Counted from the first letter of the stretch, positions 23,546 to 31,694 are shown. The stretch is 46,234 bases of DNA from Streptomyces longispororuber (GCF_024448165.1 NZ_JAMOLN010000056.1:1-46234); one strand, 5' to 3'. The notes: generated by a model from the sequence alone, not told the origin. Program-made: numbers and translations.

Positions 23546-24199
23546 ATGGCCCGACCGCGCAAGCCCCTCCTCAGCACCGACCGCATCGTCGACGCGGCCC
23601 GCGCCCTCGTCGACGCCGAGGGGCTGGCCGCCGTCTCGACACGGCGGCTCGCGGCCGAACTCGGGGTCAGCGGGCCCTCCCTCTACAACCACTTCCGCAC
23701 GAAGGACCAGATCCTCGAAGCCGTCGCCGACTCGGTGAGCGCACAGGTGGACCTGTCGATGTTCGACGCCGCCGACGAGCGGGACTGGCGCACGGCGCTG
23801 CACGACTGGGCCGTCTCCTACCGGGCCGCGCTGCGGGAGCACCCGAACATCGTTCCCGTGCTCGCCCAGGGACCGGGCCGGCGCCCCGCCGGACTCCGGC
23901 TCGCCGACGCCGTGTTCGGCTCGATGGTCGACGCCGGGTGGCCGCCCGCGCAGGCCACCTCCATCGGCGCGCTCATGCGGTACTTCGTGATGGGGTCCGC
24001 GCTCGGATCGTTCGCCGGCGGGTTCGTCGACGACCAGGACGCGTACGACCCCGCCGACTACCCGCACCTCGGGCAGGCGCACCTGCTCGCCGACCGGCAG
24101 GACGTCGTGGACGAACGGGCCTTCGAGACGGGGCTCGCCGCGCTGCTCGACGGGCTCGCGGTGCAGTTCGCCGCACTGCCGGTGGCCGCGCCCCACTGA
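23546..24199 (+). CDS. TetR-family regulator, divergent from acyl-CoA dehydrogenase
   Basis: TetR regulator of 217 residues with HTH DRIVDAARALVDAEGLAAVSTRRLAAELGVSGPSLYNHFRTKDQILEAVADS and a TetR C-terminal domain. Start set at ATG 23546 (MARPRKPLL) because a -10 box lies 7 bases before it and no ribosome-binding site is seen; the in-frame codon at 23537 adds only MCG. Directly divergent from the dehydrogenase, with a palindromic site between them that is its probable own operator. The same site recurs in front of the ALDH/ADH operon, so those genes are the likely wider regulon. Confidence 0.9.
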   Translation: MARPRKPLLSTDRIVDAARALVDAEGLAAVSTRRLAAELGVSGPSLYNHFRTKDQILEAVADSVSAQVDLSMFDAADERDWRTALHDWAVSYRAALREHPNIVPVLAQGPGRRPAGLRLADAVFGSMVDAGWPPAQATSIGALMRYFVMGSALGSFAGGFVDDQDAYDPADYPHLGQAHLLADRQDVVDERAFETGLAALLDGLAVQFAALPVAAPH

Positions 24200-24221
24200 C
24201 GTTTCGGTGTGCGCCGAACCG
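24200..24221. terminator. Possible weak hairpin downstream of TetR
   Basis: CGTTTCGG (24200-24207) and CCGAACCG (24214-24221) pair at 7 of 8 positions with a 6-base loop. It could end the TetR transcript or be an operator for the ArsR-type gene starting 22 bases later. Confidence 0.35.
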
Positions 24222-24242
24222 TCCCTGGCCCATCCTTGAGCC

Positions 24243-24959
24243 ATGGCTGTTTCGGCTGCGTCCAAGGAACCAGGTGCCGCCCGGCTCGCCGCGCTCACCG
24301 CACTGATCGCCGACGAGACCCGGGCCTGCTGTCTGCTCGCGCTGCTCGACGGGCGGGCCTGGACGGCGGGTGAGCTCGCGCGGCACGCGGGGGTCGCCGC
24401 GTCCACCGCGAGCGAGCACCTCGGCAAGCTCGTCGCGGGTGGGCTGCTCGCGGAGGAGCGGCAGGGCCGGCACCGGTACGTACGGCTCGCCGACGCGCAG
24501 GTCGCGCAGCTCGTGGAGGGCCTCGCCGCGTACGCCGTGCCGGGGGGCGGGGAGCGGCCGCGGACGCTGCGGGCGTCGTCCGCGCGCGATGCGATGGCGC
24601 GGGGGCGGACCTGTTACGACCACCTCGCGGGGCGGCTCGGGATCGCCGTGACCGACGGAATGGCGGAGCGGGGGCTGCTCCGCGTCGACACCGGGTTCTC
24701 GCTGACCGAGGCGGGCCTCGGCTGGTTCCGGGGGCTCGGGGTGGCGCTCGACTCCGGTGGGCGCCGGCCGCTGGTCCGCGGCTGCCTCGACTGGACGGAG
24801 CGGCGTCAGCACCTTGCGGGTGTAGCGGGGGCCGGGTTGTGCCACCACGCGTTCGCCTCCGGCTGGGTCGAGCGCATCGGCTCCGAACGAGCGGTCCGCC
24901 TGACGACGACCGGCCACGACGTCCTCCGGTCGGAGCTGGGTGTACACCCCCGCGAGTAG
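24243..24959 (+). CDS. ArsR/SmtB-type winged-helix regulator
   Basis: Protein of 238 residues. Residues about 12-90 form an ArsR winged helix: IADETRACCLLALLDGRAWTAGELARHAGVAASTASEHLGKLVAGGLLAEERQGRHRYVRLAD. A longer C-terminal domain with CYDHLAGRLGIAVTD and SLTEAGLGWFRGLGVALDSG follows, as in the larger actinobacterial ArsR members. Adjacent cysteines at CC in the first helix and single Cys in CYDH, CLDW and GLCHH occur, but no obvious metal-site motif. ATG 24243 is the start; a weak GAG lies just before it. No transport or arsenic gene neighbours; target unknown. Confidence 0.85.
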   Translation: MAVSAASKEPGAARLAALTALIADETRACCLLALLDGRAWTAGELARHAGVAASTASEHLGKLVAGGLLAEERQGRHRYVRLADAQVAQLVEGLAAYAVPGGGERPRTLRASSARDAMARGRTCYDHLAGRLGIAVTDGMAERGLLRVDTGFSLTEAGLGWFRGLGVALDSGGRRPLVRGCLDWTERRQHLAGVAGAGLCHHAFASGWVERIGSERAVRLTTTGHDVLRSELGVHPRE

Positions 24960-25009
24960 CCCCTCCGGCCTTCGGGTCCCTCCAGGCCGATGGGGGCTGT
25001 GTCATCAGC

Positions 25010-25040
25010 GGCTCCGCCGCGGGGCGCGACCAGCCCACCA
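25010..25040. repeat. Dispersed Streptomyces intergenic element, copy 2 (inverted)
   Basis: The reverse strand reads GGTGGGCTGGTCGCGC then CCCGCGGCGGAGC. It shares the GTGGG-CTGGTCGCGC core with the copy at 3480-3512 and lies in the 163-base gap before the DMT transporter gene. Streptomyces genomes carry many such copies, as far as I recall. Confidence 0.45.
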
Positions 25041-25122
25041 CACACCCGCAGACGCCGACCGGCAGAATCCGGCAGACGTATCCGCGAGACCCCACCCCGT
25101 CCGACCCGCACCAAGGAGAACC

Positions 25123-26037
25123 GTGCACCCGTCCACCCGCCCCACCGCGGCAGCGGCCCTCACCGTCATACTCTGGGCCTCCGCCTTCGTCGGCATCCGC
25201 AGCGCGGGCGCGCACTACTCCCCCGGTGCCCTCGCCCTGGGCCGCCTCCTCGCGGGCGCCCTCGTGCTCGGAGCGATCTGCGCCGTACGGCGCGAGGGGT
25301 GGCCGCCGCGCGAGGCGTGGCGGGGCATCGTCGTCTCGGGCGTGCTCTGGTTCGGGGTGTACATGGTCGCCCTGAACTGGGGCGAGCAGCAGGTCGACGC
25401 GGGCACGGCGGCGCTCGTCGTGAACATCGGGCCGATCCTCGTGGCGCTGCTGTCCGCCCGGTTCCTCGGCGACCCGCTGCCCCCACGGCTGCTCGCGGGG
25501 ATGGCGGTGTCGTTCGCGGGCGCCGTCGCCGTCGGGTTCTCCATGTCCGGGGAGGGCAGCGCCGACGTCGTGGGCGTCGTACTGTGCGTGATCGCCGCGA
25601 TCGGGTACGCCTGCGGCGTCGTGGCGCAGAAGCCGGCGCTCGGCCGGGCGAGCGCCTTGCAGGTGACGACGTTCGGGTGCGCGATCGGCGCGGTGGCGTG
25701 CCTGCCGTTCGCGGGACAGCTGGTGCACGACATGGCCCACGCGCCCGCGTCGGCGACGCTCAACATGCTGTACCTGGGCGTCTTCCCGACGGCGCTGGCC
25801 TTCACCACCTGGGCGTACGCCCTCGCCCGGACGACCGCGAGCCGGATGGGCGCGACGACGTACGCCGTGCCCGCGCTGGTCGTCCTGATGTCCTGGCTCG
25901 TCCTCGACGAGGTGCCGGGGCTGATCACGCTCGGCGGCGGGGCCCTGTGCCTGGCCGGGGTCGCCGTGGCGCGTTCCCGCCCCCGGTACGCGCGGGAATC
26001 GGCACCTGCGCCCGTCCCGTCCGAGAAGCGGCTGTAA
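25123..26037 (+). CDS. EamA/DMT-family transporter
   Basis: Drug/metabolite transporter superfamily protein of 304 residues, about 10 membrane helices in two EamA repeats. First repeat: LTVILWASAFVGIRSAGAHYSPGALALGRLLAGALVL, second: GVVLCVIAAIGYACGVVAQ. GTG 25123 (VHPSTRPT) is chosen because AAGGAG (25113-25118) precedes it by 4 bases; longer in-frame starts to 24940 have no support. Expected to export a metabolite or amino acid from the cytoplasm; substrate unknown. A downstream urea-transporter gene starts 48 bases on in the same strand, so the two may be co-transcribed. Confidence 0.9.
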   Translation: MHPSTRPTAAAALTVILWASAFVGIRSAGAHYSPGALALGRLLAGALVLGAICAVRREGWPPREAWRGIVVSGVLWFGVYMVALNWGEQQVDAGTAALVVNIGPILVALLSARFLGDPLPPRLLAGMAVSFAGAVAVGFSMSGEGSADVVGVVLCVIAAIGYACGVVAQKPALGRASALQVTTFGCAIGAVACLPFAGQLVHDMAHAPASATLNMLYLGVFPTALAFTTWAYALARTTASRMGATTYAVPALVVLMSWLVLDEVPGLITLGGGALCLAGVAVARSRPRYARESAPAPVPSEKRL

Positions 26038-26085
26038 GGTCCATGCGCCGGGCTGGGAAACATCGTCGTAACGCGGGAGCGGCGC

Positions 26086-27096
26086 ATGGCAGAGATGGCG
26101 GGTGCCGCAATTCGCCCTGAAGCAGGGCGTAGTGGGGCTGCCGATTGCAGGCAGTTCGGGGTGCGGGTGCTGCGCGGGATGGGGCAGGTGGCGTTCCTGC
26201 CGCGGGCGCTCACCGGTGTCCTGTTCACCGTGGCGCTGTGCGCGGCCGGGTGGGAGTACGGGCTCTACGGGGTCGGGGGCGCGGCCGTCGGCACGGGCGT
26301 CGCCTGGCTGCTCGGGGTGGCTCGCGAGCGGCTCAGCCAGGGCATGGAGGGGTTCAACTCCTGCCTGGTGGGGGTGAGTTGCGCGGTGTTCCTGCGGCCC
26401 GACCGGGTGGCGACGGCGCTCGTCGCGCTGCTCGGGTGTGTGGTCGTGACGGTGGCGACGGCTGCCGCGGGGCGGGCGTTCGGGACGTGGGGGCTGCCCG
26501 CGCTGACGCTGCCGTTCTGTGCGGTGGCCGGCGCGATCACGCTGGCGGCGCCCGGCTTTCCGCGGGTGTGGAGCGGAGGCGGGGCCGGGCTCGCCGCACT
26601 GCCGAAGCCGGTGGAGGGCACCACGGAGGGGCTCGGGTTCGCCGGTGCGGCGCGGGGTTTCTTCGCCGGGTTCGGCCAGGTCTTCCTGATGCCGCAGTGG
26701 TACGTCGGGGCGTTCGTGCTCGCCGGGCTGCTGGTGGCCGGGCTGCGGGTGGCGGGAGTCGCCTGTCTCGGGAACGCCACCGGGATGGCGGCGGCCTGGG
26801 CCCTCGGGGTGCCCGCCGACCGGCTCGCGGACGGGACGTGCGGCTACAACGCGGTGCTCGTCGCGCTCGCGCTGTGCGGTGTCTTCCTGGCGCCCGGACC
26901 GCGCACGCTGCTGTACGCGCTGGTGGCGGCCGTCGTCGCGACCGCTTTCGCCCCGGCGTTCGGCGCGCTGGTCGCGCCGGTCGGCGGGCACACGTTCACC
27001 TGGCCGTTCGTCCTGACGACGCTGGTGTTCCTGGTGGCGGCGCGGTCGTTCCCGAGACTGACCGCGCCGCCCGCGCCGGACGCGTCAGGAGCGTGA
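26086..27096 (+). CDS. Urea transporter family protein
   Basis: Integral membrane protein of 336 residues with two related halves. Signatures of the UT family: EGFNSCLVGVSCAVFLRP, LPALTLPFCAVAGAITLA and, in the second half, CGYNAVLVALALCGVFL. These match the two repeats that line the urea pore in known transporters. ATG 26086 is preceded by gcGGGAGcgg. It ends 12 bases inside the convergent MHS gene. No urease gene is in the window, so whether urea or another small amide is taken up is inferred. Confidence 0.85.
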   Translation: MAEMAGAAIRPEAGRSGAADCRQFGVRVLRGMGQVAFLPRALTGVLFTVALCAAGWEYGLYGVGGAAVGTGVAWLLGVARERLSQGMEGFNSCLVGVSCAVFLRPDRVATALVALLGCVVVTVATAAAGRAFGTWGLPALTLPFCAVAGAITLAAPGFPRVWSGGGAGLAALPKPVEGTTEGLGFAGAARGFFAGFGQVFLMPQWYVGAFVLAGLLVAGLRVAGVACLGNATGMAAAWALGVPADRLADGTCGYNAVLVALALCGVFLAPGPRTLLYALVAAVVATAFAPAFGALVAPVGGHTFTWPFVLTTLVFLVAARSFPRLTAPPAPDASGA

Positions 27097-28446
27097 ACCC
27101 GCCCGGCCCGCGAGGACCTTGATGGACGCCAGGGCGATCACGGCGAGCCCGATGATGTAGGCCGACACAGCCATCGACGTACCGCTGGCCTCCAGGAGCA
27201 GCACCATCACGAACGGGGCCAGTCCGCCGCCGAGCACCGCGGCGATCTGGTAGCCGAGCGAGGCGCCCGTGTACCGCATCTCGGGCGTGAACAGCTCGGC
27301 GAACAGGGCGGCCTGCGGCCCGTACATGATGCTGAGGAAGCAGCTGGTGACGAAGGTGCCGACGGCCAGCCAGAGCAGCGATCCGGTGTCGATGAGCAGG
27401 AACATCGGCACCGCCCACACCGCGAGGCCCAGCGCGCCCGCCGCGTAGATGCGGATGCGCCCGATGCGGTCGGAGAGCGCCGCCGCGGCCGGGATCAGGG
27501 CGAGTTGGGTGAGGCTGACGCAGAGCGAGACCAGCAGGACGGCCTCGCGTTCCATGTCGAGCTCGCGGGTCGTGTAGTCGAGGACCCCGGTGATGAGGAT
27601 GTAGAACGTGGCCGTGTTCACGGCGAAGGAGCCGCCCGCGAGGAAGACCGTGCCGAGGTGCTCGCGCAGGATCGTGCGCAGCGGCGAGTGGGCGGCGCTC
27701 GCCGCCTTCTCGGAGTCCGCGAGTTTCCGCTCGGCCTCCTTGAACTCGGGCGTCTCCTCGACCCGCGTGTGGATGTAGAAGGCGAGCGCCAGGACCAGCA
27801 GTCCCGCCAGGAACGGCACCCGCCAGCCCCAGGCCGCGAACGCCTCGTCCGAGGTGACCGCGCCCGCGACGAGGAAGACCGTGTTCGCGGTGATCACGCC
27901 GATGGGGACGCCGAGTTGGACCAGGCTGCCGTACAGGCCGCGCTTGTTCTCGGGGGCGTACTCGGTGGCCATCAGCATGGCGCCGCCCCACTGCGCGCCG
28001 ACCGCGAGGCCCTGCACGATCCGCAGGAGGACCAGCAGGATCGGCGCGGCCACGCCGACCGTCTCGTACGTGGGGAGCAGTCCGATCCCCGTGGTGGACA
28101 GGCCCATCAGGGTCAGGGCGAGGACCAGCATGGGCTTGCGGCCGCGCTTGTCGCCGAGGTGTCCGGCGATGGTGCCGCCGATGGGGCGGGCGAGGAAGCC
28201 GACGGCGAACGTCGCGAAGGCGGCCAGTACGCCGGCGGTGGGGCTGCCGGAGGGGAAGTACAGGTCACCGAGGACGAGGGCCGCGGCGATGCCGAAGACG
28301 AAGTAGTCGTACCACTCGACGGCGGAGGCCAGGGTCGCGGCCGTGGCCACTCTCCGGCGGGAGCGGGTGCTGTCGTGGGGAGAGGTGGTGCTGTCCGTGC
28401 TGTCGGTGCTGGTGGTGCCGGGGTGAGCGGATGGTGCTTCGGCCAT
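27085..28446 (-). CDS. MHS-family MFS transporter, second copy type
   Basis: Metabolite:H+ symporter of 453 residues, about 12 helices. Signatures: ATLASAVEWYDYFVFGIAAALVLGDLYFPSG at helix 1, IAGHLGDKRGRKPML, GLAVGAQWGGAMLMATEYAP and GWRVPFLAGLLVLALAFYI. Start ATG 28446 (MAEAPSAHPGTTSTDST); a frame extending to 28674 has no coding character. The loop between helices 6 and 7 (EETPEFKEAERKLADSEKAAS) is typical. Upstream palindrome 28504-28523 links it to the acyl-CoA genes at 1199 and 7687, so it may import a fatty, branched or aromatic acid. It differs clearly from the MHS protein at 9230. Confidence 0.9.
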   Translation of the reverse strand: MAEAPSAHPGTTSTDSTDSTTSPHDSTRSRRRVATAATLASAVEWYDYFVFGIAAALVLGDLYFPSGSPTAGVLAAFATFAVGFLARPIGGTIAGHLGDKRGRKPMLVLALTLMGLSTTGIGLLPTYETVGVAAPILLVLLRIVQGLAVGAQWGGAMLMATEYAPENKRGLYGSLVQLGVPIGVITANTVFLVAGAVTSDEAFAAWGWRVPFLAGLLVLALAFYIHTRVEETPEFKEAERKLADSEKAASAAHSPLRTILREHLGTVFLAGGSFAVNTATFYILITGVLDYTTRELDMEREAVLLVSLCVSLTQLALIPAAAALSDRIGRIRIYAAGALGLAVWAVPMFLLIDTGSLLWLAVGTFVTSCFLSIMYGPQAALFAELFTPEMRYTGASLGYQIAAVLGGGLAPFVMVLLLEASGTSMAVSAYIIGLAVIALASIKVLAGRAGSRS

Positions 28447-28503
28447 GCGGACACACTCCGATGGGGTGTGGGGACGTGGTGGCGGCGCCGCGTTTCCGGG
28501 GAA

Positions 28504-28523
28504 CGTACCGACCAGACGGTACG
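28504..28523. promoter_or_regulatory. TetR-type operator, site C, upstream of MHS transporter
   Basis: CGTACCGACCAGACGGTACG, a 20-bp palindrome with arms CGTACCGAC / reverse CGTACCGTC, 58 bases before the transporter start. Same half-site pattern as sites A and B. Confidence 0.65.
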
Positions 28524-28561
28524 GGGTCAACGGTCTGGCGGCACGGATCGATCGAGCAGGC

Positions 28562-28595
28562 CAGTAACGCCTCGGTAATGGCCGCTGCCTAGCGT
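28562..28595 (+). promoter_or_regulatory. SARP-architecture promoter of the 119-residue secreted protein
   Basis: CAGTAA (28562) and CGGTAA (28573) are 11 bp apart; TAGCGT (28590-28595) is a -10 box 11 bases after the second repeat. The pattern matches the promoters at 31695 and 37417 base for base in most places. Confidence 0.65.
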
Positions 28596-28691
28596 CCGAA
28601 CCCCTCGCCGGCCATCGGGCAACTCCCGTACGGATCAGCGGGGTTCGGACTGCACGGCCACGAGCCGTGCCCAACCAGACAGGGAATCCTC

Positions 28692-29051
28692 ATGCTGCGA
28701 CACCACGCCTGGCGCGCCGTCCTGGTCGGCGCCACCCTCACCGCCTCGGCCGCGTTCGGCTCGGGTGCGGCGAGTGCCGCCGGCGCGCAGTCCGACGTCG
28801 TCGCCTGCCACGCCGACGGCTACGTCTGCCTGACCACGAACGACCTCTTCGAGCCGACCGTCTCGGTCGCCGAAGGGGAGGACTACGCCTTCTTCCGCGC
28901 CACCGAGGTCACGAGCATGTCGAACGACACGGCCATGACGTACTGCGTCGACGCGGAGTACGGCTTCAAGCTGTCGCCTGGGCAGTCGATCGAGGTGACG
29001 CACACGGTGACCGGTCTGACGGCGGCGCCCGACGGCAACTGCCTCAGCTGA
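28692..29051 (+). CDS. Small secreted protein (119 residues), four cysteines
   Basis: Signal peptide is clear: RAVLVGATLTASAAFGSGAASAAG, cut after about residue 29. The mature part is about 90 residues with four Cys (C39, C46, C85, C117), probably two disulfides, and beta-prone strands (EPTVSVAEGEDYAFFRATEVT, IEVTHTVTGLT). ATG 28692 follows cAGGGAatcctc. No domain recognised. The promoter carries the same direct-repeat pattern as the two protease units to the right; a co-secreted function such as substrate, inhibitor or adaptor for the proteases is inference only. Confidence 0.78.
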   Translation: MLRHHAWRAVLVGATLTASAAFGSGAASAAGAQSDVVACHADGYVCLTTNDLFEPTVSVAEGEDYAFFRATEVTSMSNDTAMTYCVDAEYGFKLSPGQSIEVTHTVTGLTAAPDGNCLS

Positions 29052-29061
29052 CCGGTCCGGT

Positions 29062-29091
29062 GGCCCGCCTCCGTCCCCCCGGAGGCGGGCC
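29062..29091. terminator. Bidirectional hairpin terminator
   Basis: GGCCCGCCTCCG (29062-29073) and CGGAGGCGGGCC (29080-29091) pair perfectly over 12 bp with a 6-base C-rich loop. It is between the convergent secreted-protein and alcohol dehydrogenase genes. Confidence 0.85.
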
Positions 29092-29108
29092 CCCGTGCCA
29101 CTGAACCC

Positions 29109-30191
29109 CTAGAACACCACCAGCGCCCGGCCGCCCTTGCCCGCGACCATGTTGTCGAACGCGGCGGGAATGCCGTCCAGAGCGATGTGCTCGGTCACCA
29201 GCGCGCTGAGGTCCAGGCGGCCCGCGCGGATGTGCTCGGCGAGGACGGGGAGGTCCTCGGCCGGGTCGGAGTTGCCGTAGACGCAGCCGGACAGGGTGCG
29301 GCCCCAGTGGAAGAGTTCCAGCGCGTTGAAGGTGACCTGCTGGTCCTTGCCGCCGATGCCGACGACCGTGGTGCGGCCACCGCGGCGCGTCGACTCCCAG
29401 GCCGTACGGATCGTCACCGCGCGGCCCACGCACTCCACGGCCACGTCGACGCCCTGCTTGCCGGTGAGGCCGCGGATCTCGCGGGCGGTGTTCTCGGAGG
29501 CGATGACGTAGTCGGTGGCTCCGGCCGTCCGCGCCAGCTCCTCCTTCTCCGGGGAGACGTCGACCGCGATGATCTTCGAGGCGCCGGCGATGCGGGCGGA
29601 CTGGATCGTGGCCAGCCCCACCCCGCCCACGCCGTAGACAGCCACCGTCTCACCCTCGCGTACGCGCGCCGAGTGGTGGATCGCCCCGTATCCGGTGAGG
29701 ACGGCACAGCCGAGGAGGGCCGCGTCCGTGAGCGGGACGCCGTCCGGGACCGGCAGGACGCAGTTCGCGGCGACGACCGTCTCTTCTGCGAACGCGGCGA
29801 CGTTCAGGCCCGGGTGGAGGTCGCTGCCGTCGGACGACCGGTGCGCGTAGACGTCCCCCGCACCCGCCAGCGCGTTCGCGCACAGCCACACCTCACCCAG
29901 CGAGCAGGCGTGGCAACTACCGCACGAGGGCGCCCAGTTGAGGACGACATGGGCACCCGGTGCGACGTGCGTGACGCCTTCACCGACCGACACGACGGTG
30001 CCCGCGCCCTCGTGCCCGAGGACGGCCGGGACGGGGACGCGCATGGTGCCGTTGGTCAGGGACAGGTCGGAGTGGCAGACCCCGGCGGCGGCGAGCTTGA
30101 CGCGGACCTGGCCGGGGCCCGGCTCGGGCAGGTCGATGTCGGTGATCTCCAGCGGGGAGCCGACGGCGGGCAGTACTGCGGCGCGAACCAT
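29109..30191 (-). CDS. Zinc-dependent alcohol dehydrogenase
   Basis: Medium-chain alcohol dehydrogenase of 360 residues. Catalytic zinc ligands: C39 in GVCHSDL and H60/E61 in GHEGAG. Structural zinc cysteines C90, C93, C96 and C104 (CGSCHACSLGEVWLC). Cofactor motif YGVGGVGLATIQ. Residues AGDVYAHRSSDG and FAEETVVAANCVLPVPDG agree with the class III-like, formaldehyde or aryl-alcohol dehydrogenase branch. Start is ATG 30191 (MVRAAVL), 16 bases after the aldehyde dehydrogenase stop; Shine-Dalgarno is distant. Co-transcribed with that gene: alcohol to aldehyde to acid in sequence. Not obviously the mycothiol-dependent enzyme. Confidence 0.92.
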   Translation of the reverse strand: MVRAAVLPAVGSPLEITDIDLPEPGPGQVRVKLAAAGVCHSDLSLTNGTMRVPVPAVLGHEGAGTVVSVGEGVTHVAPGAHVVLNWAPSCGSCHACSLGEVWLCANALAGAGDVYAHRSSDGSDLHPGLNVAAFAEETVVAANCVLPVPDGVPLTDAALLGCAVLTGYGAIHHSARVREGETVAVYGVGGVGLATIQSARIAGASKIIAVDVSPEKEELARTAGATDYVIASENTAREIRGLTGKQGVDVAVECVGRAVTIRTAWESTRRGGRTTVVGIGGKDQQVTFNALELFHWGRTLSGCVYGNSDPAEDLPVLAEHIRAGRLDLSALVTEHIALDGIPAAFDNMVAGKGGRALVVF

Positions 30192-30207
30192 GTGGATCTG
30201 AACTCCC

Positions 30208-31596
30208 TTAGAACTGGAGGGACTTGGTCTGGAGGTACTCGGACAGGCCGTGCGAGCCCAGCTCGCGGCCGACGCCCGACTGCTTGTAACCGCCGAACGG
30301 AGCGAGCGGGTTGAAGCGGCCACCGTTGATGTCGACCTGTCCGGTGTCCATACGGCGCGCGAAGGCGACGGCCTCCGCGTCGTCGCCCGCCCAGACCGCG
30401 CCCGCGAGGCCGTACACGGTGCCGTTGGCGATGCGCAGGGCGTCGTCCTCGTCCTCGTACCGGATGATCGAGACGACCGGGCCGAAGATCTCCTCCTGCG
30501 CGATGGTCATCTCGGGCGTGACGTCGGCGAAGACGGTCGGGGCGACGAAGTAGCCCTTCTCGTGCGGGGTCCCGGTGCCGCCGACGACGAGGCGCGCGCC
30601 CTCCGCGACGCCCTTCTCGATGTAGCCGCGCACGCGCGCCTGCTGCTTGGCGTTGACGAGCGGGCCGATGCGGTCGCCGTACTTGGCGGCAGCGGCGCCC
30701 GCGAGCTCCACGGCCTCGTCGTACTGGGAGGTGTGCACGAGCATGCGGGTCCAGGCGCTGCACGTCTGGCCGGAGTTGCCCATGACGTTGGCGATGCCGA
30801 CGTTCACGGCCTTCGCCAGGTCCGCGCTCGGCAGGATCACGTTCGCCGACTTGCCGCCGAGCTCAAGCGCCACGCGCTTGACGGCCGCGCCCGCCGTCGC
30901 GCCGATCCGGCGGCCGACCGCCGTCGAGCCGGTGAAGGAGACGAGGTCGACGTCGGCGTGCTCGGCGAGGGCCTGGCCCGCGACCGGGCCCAGGCCGGTG
31001 ACCAGGTTGAAGACGCCCGCGGGGATGCCCGCCGCGTCGACCGCCTCGGCGAACAGCTGGGAGGTGAGCGGGGTGTCCTCGGCGGGCTTGAGGACGACCG
31101 TGCAGCCGGCGGCGAGCGCCGGGGCGACCTTGGCGACGATCTGGTGGAGCGGGTAGTTCCAGGGCGTGATGGCGCCGACGACGCCGACCGGCTCGGCGTA
31201 GACGGTCGAATTGCCGACCTTCTCCTCGAAGGGGTACGAGGCGGCGAGCTCCGCGTACGAGCCGGACACCAGGATCGGTACGCCGGCGTGCACCATCTGC
31301 GAGAACGGCAGCGGCGCGCCGAGCTCGGCCGTGACCGTCTCCGCGACCTCGTCCTTGCGGGCGACGAGCACGTCGCGCAGGGCGGCGATCTTGGCGGCGC
31401 GCTCGGCGGGGGCCGTCGCGGCCCAGGCCGGGAAGGCGGCGCGGGCGGCGCGCACGGCGGCGTCGACGTCCTCGGCGGTGCCCGCGGGGACATGGCCGAT
31501 CACCGACTCGTCGGCCGGGTTGACGACGGCGATGGTCTCGCCGCCGACGGCGGCGCGCCACTCTCCGCCGATGTACATCCCCTCGTGGGCCTTCAT
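30208..31596 (-). CDS. Aldehyde dehydrogenase
   Basis: NAD(P)-dependent aldehyde dehydrogenase of 462 residues, a normal length. ITPWNYPLHQIVAKVAPALAAGCTVVLKPAEDTP and FTGSTAVGRRI are cofactor-side motifs; general base glutamate in LELGGKSAN and the nucleophile C279 in NSGQTCSAW are present. ATG 31596 has GGGAGGAGAG before it. It precedes the alcohol dehydrogenase by 16 bases in one operon. The site at 31636-31655, which matches the TetR site at 23500, lies 40 bases upstream, so alcohol/aldehyde breakdown probably shares control with the acyl-CoA dehydrogenase. Confidence 0.94.
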   Translation of the reverse strand: MKAHEGMYIGGEWRAAVGGETIAVVNPADESVIGHVPAGTAEDVDAAVRAARAAFPAWAATAPAERAAKIAALRDVLVARKDEVAETVTAELGAPLPFSQMVHAGVPILVSGSYAELAASYPFEEKVGNSTVYAEPVGVVGAITPWNYPLHQIVAKVAPALAAGCTVVLKPAEDTPLTSQLFAEAVDAAGIPAGVFNLVTGLGPVAGQALAEHADVDLVSFTGSTAVGRRIGATAGAAVKRVALELGGKSANVILPSADLAKAVNVGIANVMGNSGQTCSAWTRMLVHTSQYDEAVELAGAAAAKYGDRIGPLVNAKQQARVRGYIEKGVAEGARLVVGGTGTPHEKGYFVAPTVFADVTPEMTIAQEEIFGPVVSIIRYEDEDDALRIANGTVYGLAGAVWAGDDAEAVAFARRMDTGQVDINGGRFNPLAPFGGYKQSGVGRELGSHGLSEYLQTKSLQF

Positions 31597-31635
31597 GGCT
31601 CTCCTCCCGGTACTGCCTGGTCGTCCTGAGCCCCC

Positions 31636-31655
31636 AAACTAGCGGTGATAGTTTT
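31636..31655. promoter_or_regulatory. TetR operator upstream of the ALDH/ADH operon
   Basis: AAACTAGCGGTGATAGTTTT is a 20-base site with symmetrical outer arms (AAACTA and TAGTTT). 16 of 20 bases agree with AAATTAGCACTGCTAGTTTT at 23500-23519, including the whole right arm. Confidence 0.65.
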
Positions 31656-31694
31656 CCGGCGCCAGGGACGGACCGGAGACCCCCGTCACGCCAC

